Assembly: GCF_003201865.1 (NCBI RefSeq)
Contig: NZ_QJJJ01000002.1
Coordinates: 124,001 to 188,000 of the forward strand
Direction of reading: 5' to 3'
DNA length: 64,000 nucleotides
Source: Methylobacterium sp. B4
GTDB taxonomy: Bacteria > Pseudomonadota > Alphaproteobacteria > Rhizobiales > Beijerinckiaceae
Position numbers and translations under genes: made by a program
The notes under the pieces: model-generated
The model's input: the letters and a program-made list of their open reading frames with translations, nothing else
What the model was told of the DNA's origin: nothing
Databases searched by the model: none
Shown: piece by piece, positions 1-13,627 of the stretch
Layout of the letters: each line of letters opens with the position of its first letter
How positions within the stretch are numbered: the first letter of the stretch is position 1

Positions 1-414
1 GTCGCCAATCTCGCGGCCCTGCGCCGGGCCTGCCGCTCCCTGCGCCGCCGCCACTTCCTGATCGGCAGCCGCGTCGGCGAGACCGAGCTGAAGGACGTGC
101 ACTGGCTCTCCCCCGACGGCACCGAGATGGACGGGGCCGCCTGGGCGGACGGCGAGCGCCAAGCCTTCGGCATGCAGATGAGCAACGACATCGAGGGATC
201 GGAGCGCGTCCTCATCCTGATGAACGCGGCGGCGGAGGCCTGCCCCTTCGCCCTGCCGGCCGAACTCGGCGGACCCTGGCGCCCGGTCTTCGACACGACC
301 CTCGACCGCGGCGCCGTGCCCGAGGGAACGCGCCCGATGGTCCCCCCCGCCGGCACGGTCGACCTGCCCGAGCGGGCGGTGCTGGTGCTGAAATCGCCGC
401 CCATCCTGTCCTGA
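1..414 (+). CDS. glgX: Glycogen debranching enzyme GlgX, C-terminal part (truncated by window edge)
   Basis: The frame is open from base 1 and ends at a TGA at 412-414, leaving 137 residues. The sequence matches the C-terminal end of GlgX-type isoamylases, including a segment resembling 'DVHWLSPDGTEM' followed by the beta-sandwich that closes these GH13 enzymes (family knowledge). GlgX removes alpha-1,6 branches from limit dextrins during glycogen breakdown in the cytoplasm. The catalytic barrel lies upstream of the window, so active-site residues cannot be checked. Two further glucan genes lie at 33.7-37.3 kb. The call rests on the C-terminal domain only. Confidence 0.8.
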   Translation, partial: VANLAALRRACRSLRRRHFLIGSRVGETELKDVHWLSPDGTEMDGAAWADGERQAFGMQMSNDIEGSERVLILMNAAAEACPFALPAELGGPWRPVFDTTLDRGAVPEGTRPMVPPAGTVDLPERAVLVLKSPPILS

Positions 415-519
415 GGCCGCCCGCACCCCGGGAAAATGGTGCCCGCATCTCGGCTTCCTGCGCCCCCCGTGGCATCGTCAGGGTGAGGGCCCGATCGGGC
501 GGGGAGAGGGACGACATCG

Positions 520-1170
520 ATGCAGGCGGGAAGCGGCGGGGCGGCGCGGGTGACGGTGGTCGATCACCCGCTCGTCCAGCACAAGCTGACGATGATGCGC
601 GACGGCGAGCGCTCGACGAAGGGGTTCCGCGAACTCCTGAACGAGATCGGCATGCTGCTCGCCTACGAGGTGACCCGCGACCTGCCGCTCGAACCGGTCA
701 CCATCCAGACGCCGATCCAGCCCATGGAAGGGCGCCGGATCGCCGGCAAGAAGCTCGTGCTCGCCCCGATCCTGCGCGCCGGCGTCGGCTTCCTCGACGG
801 CATGCTCTCGCTGATGCCGTCGGCTCGCGTCGCCCATGTCGGGCTCTACCGCGATCCCGACACGCTCCAGGCGGTGGAGTACTATTTCAAGAGCCCGTCG
901 GATCTGGCCGACCGCACGGTGCTGGTGCTCGACCCCATGCTCGCCACCGCCAATTCCGCGGTCGCGGCGGTGGAGCGGCTCAAGAGCCGGGGCGCGCGGG
1001 ATCTGCGCTTCGTCTGCCTGCTCGCCGCGCCCGAGGGCATCGCCCGCTTCCAGGCAGCCCATCCCGACGTGCCGGTCTGGACCGCGGCGATCGACAGCCA
1101 CCTCAACGACCACGGCTACATCGTGCCGGGCCTCGGCGACGCGGGCGACCGGATGTACGGCACGCGCTGA
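520..1170 (+). CDS. upp: Uracil phosphoribosyltransferase
   Basis: This 216-residue protein has the usual length for UPRT. It converts uracil and PRPP to UMP in pyrimidine salvage. Visible signatures are the PRPP-binding segment '[14 protein letters not shown]' (about residues 133-146) and the C-terminal uracil-binding loop '[12 protein letters not shown]' (about 199-210). The second Gly of the usual DPMLATGGS motif is Ala-Asn here. The ATG at 520 follows a purine-rich GGGGAGAGGGA stretch that can serve as a ribosome-binding site. The gene stands alone, convergent with the toxin-antitoxin pair downstream. Confidence 0.95.
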   Translation: MQAGSGGAARVTVVDHPLVQHKLTMMRDGERSTKGFRELLNEIGMLLAYEVTRDLPLEPVTIQTPIQPMEGRRIAGKKLVLAPILRAGVGFLDGMLSLMPSARVAHVGLYRDPDTLQAVEYYFKSPSDLADRTVLVLDPMLATANSAVAAVERLKSRGARDLRFVCLLAAPEGIARFQAAHPDVPVWTAAIDSHLNDHGYIVPGLGDAGDRMYGTR

Positions 1171-1228
1171 TTCTTTTGGTGGCATCGTCCCGAAAGGGGC
1201 GCCGGCATTTGGACGATGCTCGACCGGC

Positions 1229-1509
1229 TCAGTTCCGCTGGCGCTGGGCACCAGGGCGGATCGTGACGATGATGACGGCATCGGCCGCTTGGCTGACGGT
1301 GTGATAGATCAGGTACGGCAGACGCGGAACGACGAAACGGCGCAGGTTCGGACGCAAGAGCCGGCCGGCATCCGGATACGTCGCCAGGAGCGAGAAGGTA
1401 TCTCGAATCGCCCGCTGCACGTGGGACGCGGCTGGCGGATTCTCTCGGTGATATCGTCGGCGATCTCGCGCAGCCGCCGTATGGCGCGCTGAGAGACTTC
1501 TAGCCTCAT
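1229..1509 (-). pseudogene. RelE/ParE-family toxin, frame disrupted
   Basis: The first 23 codons from the ATG at 1509 give a typical ParE start (MRLEVSQRAIRRLREIADDI...). The rest of the ParE fold ('NPPAASHVQRAIRDTFSLL' through 'YLIYHTVS' to 'VIIVTIRPG') continues only in another frame, ending at 1229. The frames would join if one base were added near 1441, giving a normal 93-residue toxin. No classical slippery heptamer is seen at the junction. An indel mutation or a sequencing error is therefore more likely than programmed frameshifting. The start codon overlaps the antitoxin stop, as in normal TA operons. ParE-type toxins poison DNA gyrase, and RelE types cleave mRNA at the ribosome. Confidence 0.75.
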
Positions 1510-1730
1510 CGCTCGAAGCTGCGGAAGGCCGCTTCGACCTCTTCGGGAGAAGCCAGCTCACCGCGATCGATTTCGGCGAGCCCGGCCATCACGTCCTCGA
1601 GGTGGTCGGGATCGATATCGTCCGAGGCTCCGATCTTGGCGAGACCCATTATGGCTTCGGCGATCGTATCCTGATCCGTCGCGGGAAGCCGGCGCACGGC
1701 CTCGACGGCTTGTTCGAGCAGCTTCGTCAT
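1506..1730 (-). CDS. Type II antitoxin of a ParE/RelE-like pair
   Basis: This 74-residue acidic protein begins MTKLLEQAVEAVRRLP and contains 'DQDTIAEAIMGLAKIG'. It ends in 'LASPEEVEAAFRSFER', a C-terminal helix typical of small antitoxins that wrap a RelE/ParE toxin. The stop codon overlaps the ATG of the downstream toxin frame by 4 bases, which indicates translational coupling. The antitoxin frame is intact while the toxin frame is broken, so it may be a relic. The promoter should lie in 1731-1832, shared with the divergent quinone oxidoreductase. The exact antitoxin family is not certain. Confidence 0.75.
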   Translation of the reverse strand: MTKLLEQAVEAVRRLPATDQDTIAEAIMGLAKIGASDDIDPDHLEDVMAGLAEIDRGELASPEEVEAAFRSFER

Positions 1731-1832
1731 GTGTCACCTTCCGAGCGTGAAACATACATGGCTCGACGCGTCCCGTCCTCTGCGCCATGTGATCGGCCAT
1801 CGTCCGCCGAACCCGCGCCCCAAGGAGCCGTC
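1731..1832. promoter_or_regulatory. Divergent promoter region between antitoxin and quinone oxidoreductase
   Basis: Only 102 bases separate the antitoxin start (minus strand) from the quinone oxidoreductase start (plus strand). TA operators normally lie just upstream of the antitoxin (established), but no clear palindrome was found here. Confidence 0.4.
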
Positions 1833-2843
1833 ATGCCCCAAGACCTGCCCGAGACCATGCGCCAGATCCGCTTCCAGGGCGCGGGGGGGCCGGAGGTCAT
1901 CACGGTCGAGGCCGTGCCGCTGCCCAAACCCGCGGCCGGGCAGGTTCTGGTCGAGGTGGTCGCGGCGGGCATCAACCGGCCCGACATCATGCAGCGGCAG
2001 GGCAGCTACCCGCCGCCCAAGGGCGCGACCGAGATCCCGGGGCTGGAGATCGCCGGGCGCATCGCCGCCCTGGGCGAGGGCGTCACGGACTGGGCCGTGG
2101 GCGACGAGGTCTGCGCGCTGGTCATCAGCGGCGGCTACGCGGAGTTCGCTCTGGCCGAGACGGGGCAGGTGCTGCGGAAGCCCGGACCGCTCTCCCTGGT
2201 GGAGGCGGCCGGGCTGCCCGAGACCGTCTTCACCGTCTATTCCACGGTGATCCAGCGCGGACGCCTGCAGAAGGGTGAGACCTTCCTCGTCCATGGCGGG
2301 TCGAGCGGGATCGGCACCACCGCGATCCAGATCGCCAAGCAGCACGGCGCCCGCGTCCTCACCACCGCCGGCTCGGCCGAGAAGTGCCGATTCTGCGAGG
2401 AGCTGGGGGCGGACGCCGCCATCAACTACCGCGAGGCGGATTTCGCCGAGGAGGTGAAGCGGCTCACCGACGGCCGGGGCGTCGACGTGATCCTCGACAT
2501 GGTGGGCGCGGCCTATCTCCAGAAGAACATCGCCTCGCTCGCGGTGGAGGGTCGCCTCGTCCAGATCGCCTTCATGCAGGGCTACAAGGCGGAGAACGTC
2601 ACGCTGACCCCGATCATGCTCAAGCGCCTCACCATCACCGGCGCAACGCTCCGGGCGCAGCCCAAGGAGAGCAAGGCGGCGATTGCCGAGGGCCTGCGGC
2701 GGGAGGTCTGGCCGCTGGTGGAGGCGGGCAAGATCCGTCCCGTCGTGCACGCGACCTTCCCCCTGGAGGAGGCACGCAAGGCCCACGAACTCATGGAGAC
2801 CAGCAGCCACACGGGCAAGATCTTGCTGGTCACGGGGCGCTAG
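1833..2843 (+). CDS. NAD(P)H:quinone oxidoreductase, zinc-independent MDR (PIG3-like)
   Basis: This 336-residue medium-chain dehydrogenase/reductase belongs to the quinone oxidoreductase branch. The N-terminal GroES-like domain includes 'AAGINRPDIMQRQGSYPPP' (about residues 46-64), a hallmark of the PIG3 subgroup. The Rossmann motif 'VHGGSSGIGTTAIQIAK' follows near residue 152. No zinc-binding Cys cluster is visible, as expected for this branch. The protein should reduce quinones with NADPH in the cytosol. I chose the ATG at 1833 because an AAGGAG lies at 1822-1827 and homology begins there. An in-frame extension to 1602 runs across the antitoxin gene and is not credible. Confidence 0.88.
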   Translation: MPQDLPETMRQIRFQGAGGPEVITVEAVPLPKPAAGQVLVEVVAAGINRPDIMQRQGSYPPPKGATEIPGLEIAGRIAALGEGVTDWAVGDEVCALVISGGYAEFALAETGQVLRKPGPLSLVEAAGLPETVFTVYSTVIQRGRLQKGETFLVHGGSSGIGTTAIQIAKQHGARVLTTAGSAEKCRFCEELGADAAINYREADFAEEVKRLTDGRGVDVILDMVGAAYLQKNIASLAVEGRLVQIAFMQGYKAENVTLTPIMLKRLTITGATLRAQPKESKAAIAEGLRREVWPLVEAGKIRPVVHATFPLEEARKAHELMETSSHTGKILLVTGR

Positions 2844-3040
2844 AACATCATCCCGAGAGGTGGTTTCCGGCTTTCGGAAAACGATGCTGCTGACTCAAGA
2901 ACCCTGAGCCTCATTCCGAATGCGGGACGAGGCTCAAGGCGCAGCTTCACGCAGGAACTCTCGAAGCCTGACCGGCGTTGGCCAAGCATAACCGATGCTG
3001 CCGACGCCGCTCCTCTGCTGGGCGGCAGAGAGGGAACTTC
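2844..3040. other. Short intergenic stretch with no recognised element
   Basis: These 197 bases separate the quinone oxidoreductase from the small membrane protein. They should contain the promoter of the latter. I saw no clear -35/-10 pair, hairpin or coding frame. Confidence 0.4.
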
Positions 3041-3319
3041 ATGGCTCAGATCGAAAACCAGACCGATGCCCGCCAGGGCTCGAAGGGCAAGCCGGTCCTC
3101 TATGTCCTGGTGGCAAGCCTCGTCCTGCTCGCCGTCGCCACGGTCGGACTCCTGAGCTGGAACCGGGCCGAGTCGCCCGCCGACCATGCCGGCAAAAGCC
3201 AGGAATCCGCCCGCGAGATGACCACCGGCTCCGTGAACAAGGCACCGTCCTCGAACAGCGGCAACGTGCCGGCCGAGAACCCGGCCTACCCGCAGCCGGC
3301 CCAGAAGTCGGCGCAGTAA
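3041..3319 (+). CDS. Small single-pass membrane protein, function unknown
   Basis: The 92-residue product has a polar N-terminus (about residues 1-18), one hydrophobic segment 'VLYVLVASLVLLAVATVGLL' (about 19-39), and a Ser/Pro/Asn-rich low-complexity tail. This layout suggests an N-in anchor with a periplasmic tail. The ATG at 3041 is preceded by an AGAGGGA ribosome-binding site. A longer in-frame start at 2978 adds a Cys/Arg-rich stretch that looks untranslated. The gene ends just before a strong terminator. No family was recognised. Confidence 0.65.
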   Translation: MAQIENQTDARQGSKGKPVLYVLVASLVLLAVATVGLLSWNRAESPADHAGKSQESAREMTTGSVNKAPSSNSGNVPAENPAYPQPAQKSAQ

Positions 3320-3339
3320 CGCCGACAGCCTGCTGAGCA

Positions 3340-3376
3340 AAAAAGCCTCCCGGGATGCGTTCCCGGGAGGCTTTTT
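3340..3376. terminator. Bidirectional rho-independent terminator
   Basis: A perfect 16-bp inverted repeat (AAAAAGCCTCCCGGGA and its complement) encloses a 5-base loop TGCGT. It is flanked by A-runs on one side and T-runs on the other. It sits between the convergent small membrane gene (+) and the LOV histidine kinase (-), so it can terminate both. Confidence 0.93.
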
Positions 3377-3424
3377 CGTTTCATCGATCGGCCGAACGTC
3401 TCATCGCATCGCGAGCGGCAGGCG

Positions 3425-5050
<1,626 letters not shown>

Positions 5051-5229
5051 GCGGACGGAGTTCCCGTGGATGTGACCCACGGGGCCGGATCACGCATCAC
5101 AATACATTCGCATCGCGACGCGTTCCAAGGAAAGTCGCGCGATCGATGAACCTCAAACGACAGAAAGTCGCATTAAATCGATCTAGCGACGTATCTGTTC
5201 AATTGTGCGTGTCTTCGCGAATGATTTTC

Positions 5230-5245
5230 TGTATGAAAACATACA
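5230..5245. promoter_or_regulatory. Perfect 6-bp dyad, possible operator
   Basis: TGTATG and its complement CATACA are separated by AAAA in the AT-rich region upstream of the LOV kinase. Such symmetric sites bind dimeric repressors or activators, but no specific regulator can be named. The distance to the kinase start is about 180 bases. Confidence 0.3.
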
Positions 5246-5352
5246 ATAGGGCCGCCTGGGGTGATCGGACGTGATCACACATCGATGCTGTCGGTCTGCT
5301 TGTCGGCCTCGTCCAGGAACGTCGGACGGGTTTCGGCGAGGCCCGTCGCGGA

Positions 5353-5384
5353 CAGGCCGTCCCGGTTCCGTCCGGGACGGCCTG
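5353..5384 (-). terminator. Hairpin downstream of lpdA
   Basis: CAGGCCGTCCCGG at 5353-5365 pairs perfectly with 5372-5384 across a 6-base loop. It lies 17 bases past the lpdA stop codon. No T-run follows on the minus strand, so it may protect the mRNA 3' end or act with Rho rather than terminate alone. Confidence 0.6.
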
Positions 5385-5401
5385 ATGCGGTTCGTGAGCC
5401 C

Positions 5402-6802
5402 TCAGACGTGGATCGCGCGCTTGTCGACGGCGAGCGCGGCTTCCTTGACCGCTTCCGTCAGCGTCGGATGGGCGTGGCAGGTGCGGGCGATGTCCTCGGC
5501 GGAGGCCGCGAACTCCATCGCCACCGCGACCTCGGCGATGAGGTTGCCCGCATCCGCGCCGACGATGTGCACGCCGAGCACCCGGTCCGTCTTCTCGTCG
5601 GCGAGGATCTTCACGAAGCCGTCGGTGGTGCCGTTGGCCTTGGCGCGGCCGTTGGCGGTGAAGGGGAACTTGCCGGCCTTGTAGGCGATCCCGTCCTTCT
5701 TCAGTTCCTCCTCGCTCTTCCCGACCGAGGCGACCTCGGGGAAGGTGTAGACCACGTTCGGGATCACGCCGTAATTCACGTGGCCCGACTGGCCGGCCAG
5801 AATCTCGGCGACGGCCACGCCCTCGTCCTCCGCCTTGTGGGCGAGCATCGGCCCGGCGATCACGTCGCCGATGGCGTAGATGCCGGTGACGTTGGTGGCG
5901 TAGTGCGAATCCGTCTCGATGCGGCCCTTGTCGTCGGTAGCCACGCCCACGGTCTCCAGCCCGAGCCCTTCGGTGAAGGGCACCCGGCCGATGGCGACGA
6001 GCACCACGTCGGCGTCGAGCTTCTCCGGCTCGCCGCCCTGGGCCGGCTCGACGGTGACGGTCGCGCCCTTCTTGCCCGTCTCGACGCCGGTCACCTTGGT
6101 CGAGAGCTTGAAGACCATGCACTGCTTGGCGAGGATGCGCTGGAACTGCTTGCCGACCTCGCCGTCCATGCCGGGCAGCACCCGGTCGAGATACTCGACC
6201 ACCGTCACCTCGGCACCGAGCCGGCGCCAGACCGAGCCGAGTTCGAGCCCGATCACGCCCGCGCCGATCACCACGAGCTTCTTCGGCACCCGATCGAGTT
6301 CGAGCGCACCGGTGGAGGAGACCACCGTCTTCTCGTCGATCGTGACGCCGGGCAGCCGGGTCACGTCGGAGCCGGTGGCGATGACGATGTTCTTGGTCTC
6401 CAGCATCTGGTTGCCGCCGTCCTCGGCGATCACCTCGACGCGGCCGGCCCCGGCGATGCGGCCGCGGCCGTGATAGGTATCGACCTTGTTCTTCTTGAGC
6501 AGGAACTCGACGCCCTTGGTGTTGCCGTCGACGCCGCCCTGCTTGAACGCCTGCATCTTCTTCAGGTCGAGCTTCACCGTGCCGACCTCGATGCCGAGCT
6601 CGCCGAAGTGCTTGTTGGCCTCCTCGAAGGCTTCCGATGCGTGCAGCAGCGCCTTCGAGGGAATGCAGCCGACGTTGAGGCAGGTGCCGCCATGGGTCGC
6701 CCGCTTCTCGACCACCGCGGTCTTGAGGCCCAGCTGGGCCGCGCGGATGGCGCAGACATAGCCGCCGGGGCCGGTGCCGATGACGACGAGATCGTAGCTC
6801 AT
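5402..6802 (-). CDS. lpdA: Dihydrolipoyl dehydrogenase (E3)
   Basis: This 466-residue flavoprotein reoxidises dihydrolipoamide on the E2 subunit with NAD+. The FAD motif '[17 protein letters not shown]' (9-25), redox-active pair C41/C46 in '[13 protein letters not shown]', NAD motif '[13 protein letters not shown]', second FAD motif 'GIYAIGDVI' and catalytic 'HAHPTLTEA' near the C-terminus are all present. It is the last gene of the sucAB operon, which assigns it to the 2-oxoglutarate dehydrogenase complex. Its ATG overlaps the stop of the preceding DUF4241 gene by 4 bases (ATGA), indicating translational coupling. Confidence 0.97.
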   Translation of the reverse strand: MSYDLVVIGTGPGGYVCAIRAAQLGLKTAVVEKRATHGGTCLNVGCIPSKALLHASEAFEEANKHFGELGIEVGTVKLDLKKMQAFKQGGVDGNTKGVEFLLKKNKVDTYHGRGRIAGAGRVEVIAEDGGNQMLETKNIVIATGSDVTRLPGVTIDEKTVVSSTGALELDRVPKKLVVIGAGVIGLELGSVWRRLGAEVTVVEYLDRVLPGMDGEVGKQFQRILAKQCMVFKLSTKVTGVETGKKGATVTVEPAQGGEPEKLDADVVLVAIGRVPFTEGLGLETVGVATDDKGRIETDSHYATNVTGIYAIGDVIAGPMLAHKAEDEGVAVAEILAGQSGHVNYGVIPNVVYTFPEVASVGKSEEELKKDGIAYKAGKFPFTANGRAKANGTTDGFVKILADEKTDRVLGVHIVGADAGNLIAEVAVAMEFAASAEDIARTCHAHPTLTEAVKEAALAVDKRAIHV

Positions 6803-8022
6803 GGAAGGGTCTGTCCTCGTGATGGCGTGTCGGTTGAGTCGGCCGCGGGCAGCGCGGAGGTCGTGCGCTCCCAGGCCTCGATGATGCCGAGCAGGCGCGG
6901 CGACCGGGGTTTGTCGAGATCCCGGGCGTAGGCCGGATAGGTCTTCCGCTCGTCCCCGATCTGCAGGTAGGACGGCATCAGGAGCGTGGCGCCGTGCCGG
7001 ACGAGGCGGTCGAGCGCCTCTGGCTTGTCGAGGCGGATCGCCTCGAAGGTGAAGGTCCCCCTAACCTCTTCGATCGGCGTCTCGGGCGTGATCCGACCCT
7101 CGTCCAGCAGCGCCGAGAAAGCGGCGAGATCGTCGCCTTTCAGCGCCTCGAAACCCCGTGCGCTGTCCCGCCGCTGCTCCGGGCTCAGCGCGGCCAGGGC
7201 GGCGGTGACGGCGACCTCCCGGGGATCGCGCCCGTCGCCGTTCTCGATCACGCCGAAATCCGTGACGAGCCGGAGTGGTCGCCCACCCGCGTCGAGGCCC
7301 CAATAGGAGGCATAGACGCCGTCGCCCCAGCCGCTGGAGAAGACCGCGACCTCAGCCGGCTCATCGGGCAGCGGCCGGTGCATCACCCCGTCCTGGGTCG
7401 CGTCCTTCAGTTCGTTCGCGAGCACGTCGTCGAAATAGTTGCTGTAGCGGGGCGTCCGCTTCTGCTCCTGCGCCTCGCGGCGCTCCATCGCGGCACGCGC
7501 GGCCGGGTCCATGAAGCAGCCGAGGCCGGCATCGACGGGATAGCCGAAGATCTCGCCCGCCTTCAGGGTGGCGACGTCCTGCCCCTCCATCAGGGCGAGT
7601 TCCCAGCGTGCCGGCGCCGCGTCCGCGAAGCGCAGCTCGGCCAGCGCGACACTATTCTGCGCGAGATAGAGCGTGACGGGGTACTTCCCCGGCTCGGCCC
7701 GGTGGGTGAAGGGCGCCCGGTCGGGCTGCACCAGAGGATCGGTCGCGATCACCGCCCCGCTCGGGAGCGGCAGGGTGCCGAGGACCCTACGCGTGAGGCC
7801 CCGCTCGCGCAGCGCCCCCTCCTTGAGCCCGGTCACCGACAGGTTGGGCTCGCTCTCGCGGAAATCGAACGACCCCTCGGCCATCGGCTTGGCTCCGTCG
7901 CGCGCCGCGCGCTGCCACGGGAAGAGCTTGGCCAGCGAGGCCGCCAGCCCGGCGCCGACCGCCGCGATCGCGAGCCAGAGCGCGGTGCGCCGGCTCGGTT
8001 CGGGAAGTCGGGGCGAAGTCAT
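6799..8022 (-). CDS. DUF4241-type protein with N-terminal membrane anchor
   Basis: The 407-residue product starts with a basic stretch and a hydrophobic helix '[19 protein letters not shown]' (about 13-31), suggesting an anchored or secreted protein. The body contains 'YPVTLYLAQ', 'DAGLGCFMD' and '[17 protein letters not shown]', which match DUF4241 (family knowledge, no known activity). The last 130 residues contain a helix-rich, ankyrin-like segment around '[16 protein letters not shown]'. The gene lies between sucB and lpdA and is translationally coupled to lpdA through an ATGA overlap. It should be co-expressed with the OGDH complex. Function is unknown. Confidence 0.75.
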   Translation of the reverse strand: MTSPRLPEPSRRTALWLAIAAVGAGLAASLAKLFPWQRAARDGAKPMAEGSFDFRESEPNLSVTGLKEGALRERGLTRRVLGTLPLPSGAVIATDPLVQPDRAPFTHRAEPGKYPVTLYLAQNSVALAELRFADAAPARWELALMEGQDVATLKAGEIFGYPVDAGLGCFMDPAARAAMERREAQEQKRTPRYSNYFDDVLANELKDATQDGVMHRPLPDEPAEVAVFSSGWGDGVYASYWGLDAGGRPLRLVTDFGVIENGDGRDPREVAVTAALAALSPEQRRDSARGFEALKGDDLAAFSALLDEGRITPETPIEEVRGTFTFEAIRLDKPEALDRLVRHGATLLMPSYLQIGDERKTYPAYARDLDKPRSPRLLGIIEAWERTTSALPAADSTDTPSRGQTLP

Positions 8023-8109
8023 CCGTTCGATCGACGCTCGGAAGCCGGCCTCACGGTCCCATCCCCGGATGGAGCGGGACCGTGGACGGCGCCATAAGAA
8101 CCGCTTCGA

Positions 8110-9447
8110 TCAAAGATCCAGCACGAGGCGCGCCGGATCCTCCAGGGCTTCCTTGACGCGAACGAGGAAGGTCACGGCCTCCTTCCCGTCGACGATGCGG
8201 TGATCGTAGGAGAGCGCCAGATACATCATCGGCCGCGCCTCGATCTTGCCGCCCCGCACCACCGGCCGCTCCTCGATGCGGTGCATGCCGAGGATGCCCG
8301 ATTGCGGTGCATTGAGGATCGGGGTCGACATCAGCGAGCCGTAGATGCCGCCGTTGGTGATGGTGAAGGTGCCGCCCTGCATCTCGTCGATGGAGAGCTT
8401 GCCCTCGCGCGCCTTCTTGCCGAAGCCCGAGATCTTCTTCTCGATGCCGGCGATCGAGAGGTCGTCGGCGTCGCGCACCACGGGCACGACGAGGCCCTTA
8501 TCGGTGCCGACGGCGATGCCGATGTGGTAGTAGTTCTTATAAACGAGGTCCTGCCCGTCGATCTCGGCGTTGACCGCCGGCACGTCCTTGAGCGCGCCGA
8601 TCACCGCCTTGGTGAAGAAGCCCATGAAGCCGAGCTTCGTGCCGTGCTTCTTCTCGAAGATGTCCTTGTACTGGCTCCGTAGAGCCATCACCGCGCCCAT
8701 ATCCACGTCGTTGAACGTGGTCAGCATCGCCGCATTGTCCTGGGCGCTCTTCAAGCGCTTGGCGATGGTCTGGCGCAGCTTGGTCATCCGCACGCGCTCC
8801 TCGCGCGCGGCGTCGTCCGGGGCGGAGGGGGCACGCGGCGGGGCCGGGGCCTTGGTCTCCTGAGCCGGCGCCTTCGCACCGCCCTTGTCGATCGCGGCGA
8901 GCATGTCGCCCTTGGTCACGCGGCCGTCCTTGCCGCTGCCGTTGAGGCTTGCCGGGTCGATGCCGGATTCGCGCGCGAGCTTGGCCACCGCCGGGCCGCT
9001 CTCGTCGGCACCACGGCCGCCGGCCGGCGGGGCGTCGCCGTGGCTGCCGTAGGAGGCGGAGGATTCCGTCGCCGGCTCGTCCTTGGCCGGCTTGCCCTCG
9101 CCCTTCTCCGCGCGGGCCTCCGTCTTGGTCTCGGCCGGCTCGGCGCTCTTCGGGGCGGGCTTGCTCTCCGACTTACCCGCTCCCTTATCGGCGCCCTTGC
9201 CGCCCTTGCCGCCCTCGACGATCGAGCCCAGCACCGCGCCGGGCTCCACCGTCTCGCCGTCCTTGACGAGGATCTCGCCGAGTTCGCCCGCGGCCGGCGC
9301 ATTCACCTCGAGGGTGACCTTGTCGGTCTCGAGCTCCACCAGGGGCTCGTCGGCGGCCACGGTGTCGCCGGGCTTCTTGAACCAGCGGCCGATCGTGGCC
9401 TCGCTTACGGATTCGCCGAGCGTGGGGACGAGGATGTCGGTCGCCAT
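8110..9447 (-). CDS. sucB: 2-oxoglutarate dehydrogenase E2, dihydrolipoyl succinyltransferase
   Basis: This 445-residue E2 has an N-terminal lipoyl domain with Lys43 in 'ETDKVTLEV'. A long Ala/Lys/Glu/Pro-rich flexible linker follows (about 80-150). The peripheral subunit-binding domain includes '[19 protein letters not shown]' (about 155-190), and a C-terminal CAT catalytic domain carries the active-site motif '[12 protein letters not shown]'. It transfers the succinyl group from E1 to CoA and forms the core of the complex. It lies 82 bases downstream of sucA in the same operon. The first residues [17 protein letters not shown] confirm the start. Confidence 0.97.
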   Translation of the reverse strand: MATDILVPTLGESVSEATIGRWFKKPGDTVAADEPLVELETDKVTLEVNAPAAGELGEILVKDGETVEPGAVLGSIVEGGKGGKGADKGAGKSESKPAPKSAEPAETKTEARAEKGEGKPAKDEPATESSASYGSHGDAPPAGGRGADESGPAVAKLARESGIDPASLNGSGKDGRVTKGDMLAAIDKGGAKAPAQETKAPAPPRAPSAPDDAAREERVRMTKLRQTIAKRLKSAQDNAAMLTTFNDVDMGAVMALRSQYKDIFEKKHGTKLGFMGFFTKAVIGALKDVPAVNAEIDGQDLVYKNYYHIGIAVGTDKGLVVPVVRDADDLSIAGIEKKISGFGKKAREGKLSIDEMQGGTFTITNGGIYGSLMSTPILNAPQSGILGMHRIEERPVVRGGKIEARPMMYLALSYDHRIVDGKEAVTFLVRVKEALEDPARLVLDL

Positions 9448-9529
9448 GGTTTCGTCTTCACCGAGGTTTCGGGGCGCGTGAGGAGAACGCGACGCCCGGT
9501 TGGTGGATCGTTCGGGAGGCGGGCGGCCC

Positions 9530-12520
<2,991 letters not shown>

Positions 12521-12734
12521 TGCTGCCTGTCCTACCGCTCGGGCGGCGCTGTGCTCAGCCTGCCGCCGCGTCGAGTCCGATCCGGCGCACTCCGTCCGGG
12601 CAGAACCCTAACGTCCTGCCTCGCGCCTCCGGATCCGTTCGGGGCACGGTCGCGCCCCGATCTCCTGTCCCATATGGGTCGCCCGAGCTTGCGTGCGGTG
12701 CAACACAGCCGCGCAGGTCCCGGTTACAGACCGC
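12521..12734 (-). promoter_or_regulatory. sucD-sucA gap, probable sucA promoter region
   Basis: The 214-base gap is long enough for an independent promoter in front of sucA. No riboswitch-like structure or clear terminator was recognised. Confidence 0.4.
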
Positions 12735-13619
12735 TCAACCCTTCAGCACTTCCACGAGCGTGGAGCCGAGCCGGGCCGGCGACGGCGAGACGCGGATGCC
12801 CGCCGCCTCCATCGCCGCGATCTTGTCCTCGGCGCCGCCCTTGCCACCGGAGATGATGGCGCCGGCATGGCCCATGCGACGGCCCGGAGGTGCCGTGCGG
12901 CCGGCGATGAAGCCGACCATGGGCTTCTTGCGTCCGCGCTTGGCCTCGTCGGCCAGGAACTGCGCCGCCTCTTCCTCGGCCGAACCGCCGATCTCGCCGA
13001 TCATCACGATCGATTCGGTCTTGGGGTCGGCGAGGAACATCTCGAGCATGTCGATGAACTCGGTGCCCTTGACCGGATCGCCGCCGATGCCGACCGCCGT
13101 GGTCTGGCCGAGACCGGCATTCGAGGTCTGGAACACCGCCTCGTAGGTCAGGGTCCCCGAGCGCGAGACGATGCCGACGGAGCCCGGCTTGAAGATGTTG
13201 GCCGGCATGATGCCGATCTTCGACTGGCCCGCCGTGACGACGCCGGGGCAGTTCGGCCCGATCAGGCGCGACTTCGAGCCTTCGAGCGCGCGCTTGACCC
13301 GCACCATGTCGAGCACCGGAATGCCCTCGGTGATGCAGACGATCAGCGGAATCTCCGCAGAAATCGCCTCGCAGATCGCGTCGGCCGCGCCCGGCGGCGG
13401 CACGTAGACGACGGAGGCGTCGGCGCCGGTGGCCTCGCGCGCCTCGGCCACGGTGTCGAACACCGGCAGGCCGAGATGGGTCGCGCCGCCTTTACCGGGG
13501 CTGGTGCCGCCGACCATCTTGGTGCCGTAGGCGATGGCCTGCTCGGAATGGAAGGTGCCGTTCTTGCCGGTGAAGCCCTGGCAGATGACCCGGGTGTTGG
13601 CGTCGATGAGAATGGACAT
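12735..13619 (-). CDS. sucD: Succinyl-CoA synthetase alpha subunit
   Basis: The 294-residue protein carries the CoA-binding Rossmann domain ('[20 protein letters not shown]' near the N-terminus). The phosphohistidine loop '[14 protein letters not shown]' lies near residue 250. With SucC it converts succinyl-CoA to succinate with formation of ATP or GTP in the TCA cycle. It follows sucC by 8 bases. The 214-base gap to sucA allows a separate sucA promoter. Confidence 0.97.
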   Translation of the reverse strand: MSILIDANTRVICQGFTGKNGTFHSEQAIAYGTKMVGGTSPGKGGATHLGLPVFDTVAEAREATGADASVVYVPPPGAADAICEAISAEIPLIVCITEGIPVLDMVRVKRALEGSKSRLIGPNCPGVVTAGQSKIGIMPANIFKPGSVGIVSRSGTLTYEAVFQTSNAGLGQTTAVGIGGDPVKGTEFIDMLEMFLADPKTESIVMIGEIGGSAEEEAAQFLADEAKRGRKKPMVGFIAGRTAPPGRRMGHAGAIISGGKGGAEDKIAAMEAAGIRVSPSPARLGSTLVEVLKG

Positions 13620-13627
13620 CTGTCAGC

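Larger units (their letters stand above)
5051..5401. other. AT-rich intergenic region between LOV kinase and lpdA
   Basis: This stretch is noticeably less GC-rich than its surroundings (about 5100-5260) and must contain the promoter of the minus-strand LOV kinase. A GGAAC (complement of 5122-5126) lies 17 bases from a weak TATT. This resembles only the -35 half of EcfG/general-stress promoters. A perfect dyad TGTATG-AAAA-CATACA lies at 5230-5245 and could be an operator. The lpdA-side hairpin is listed separately. No coding frame is convincing here. Confidence 0.5.

Noticed and set aside
1430..1450. Programmed ribosomal frameshift in the toxin gene
   Set aside because: No classical slippery heptamer and no downstream pseudoknot were visible; an indel is simpler.
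1602..1832. N-terminal extension of the quinone oxidoreductase across the antitoxin gene
   Set aside because: The extension is antisense to the antitoxin; family homology and a ribosome-binding site support the ATG at 1833.
12521..12734. 2-oxoglutarate-type riboswitch before sucA
   Set aside because: No structured conserved blocks were recognised; known classes are described mainly from other groups.
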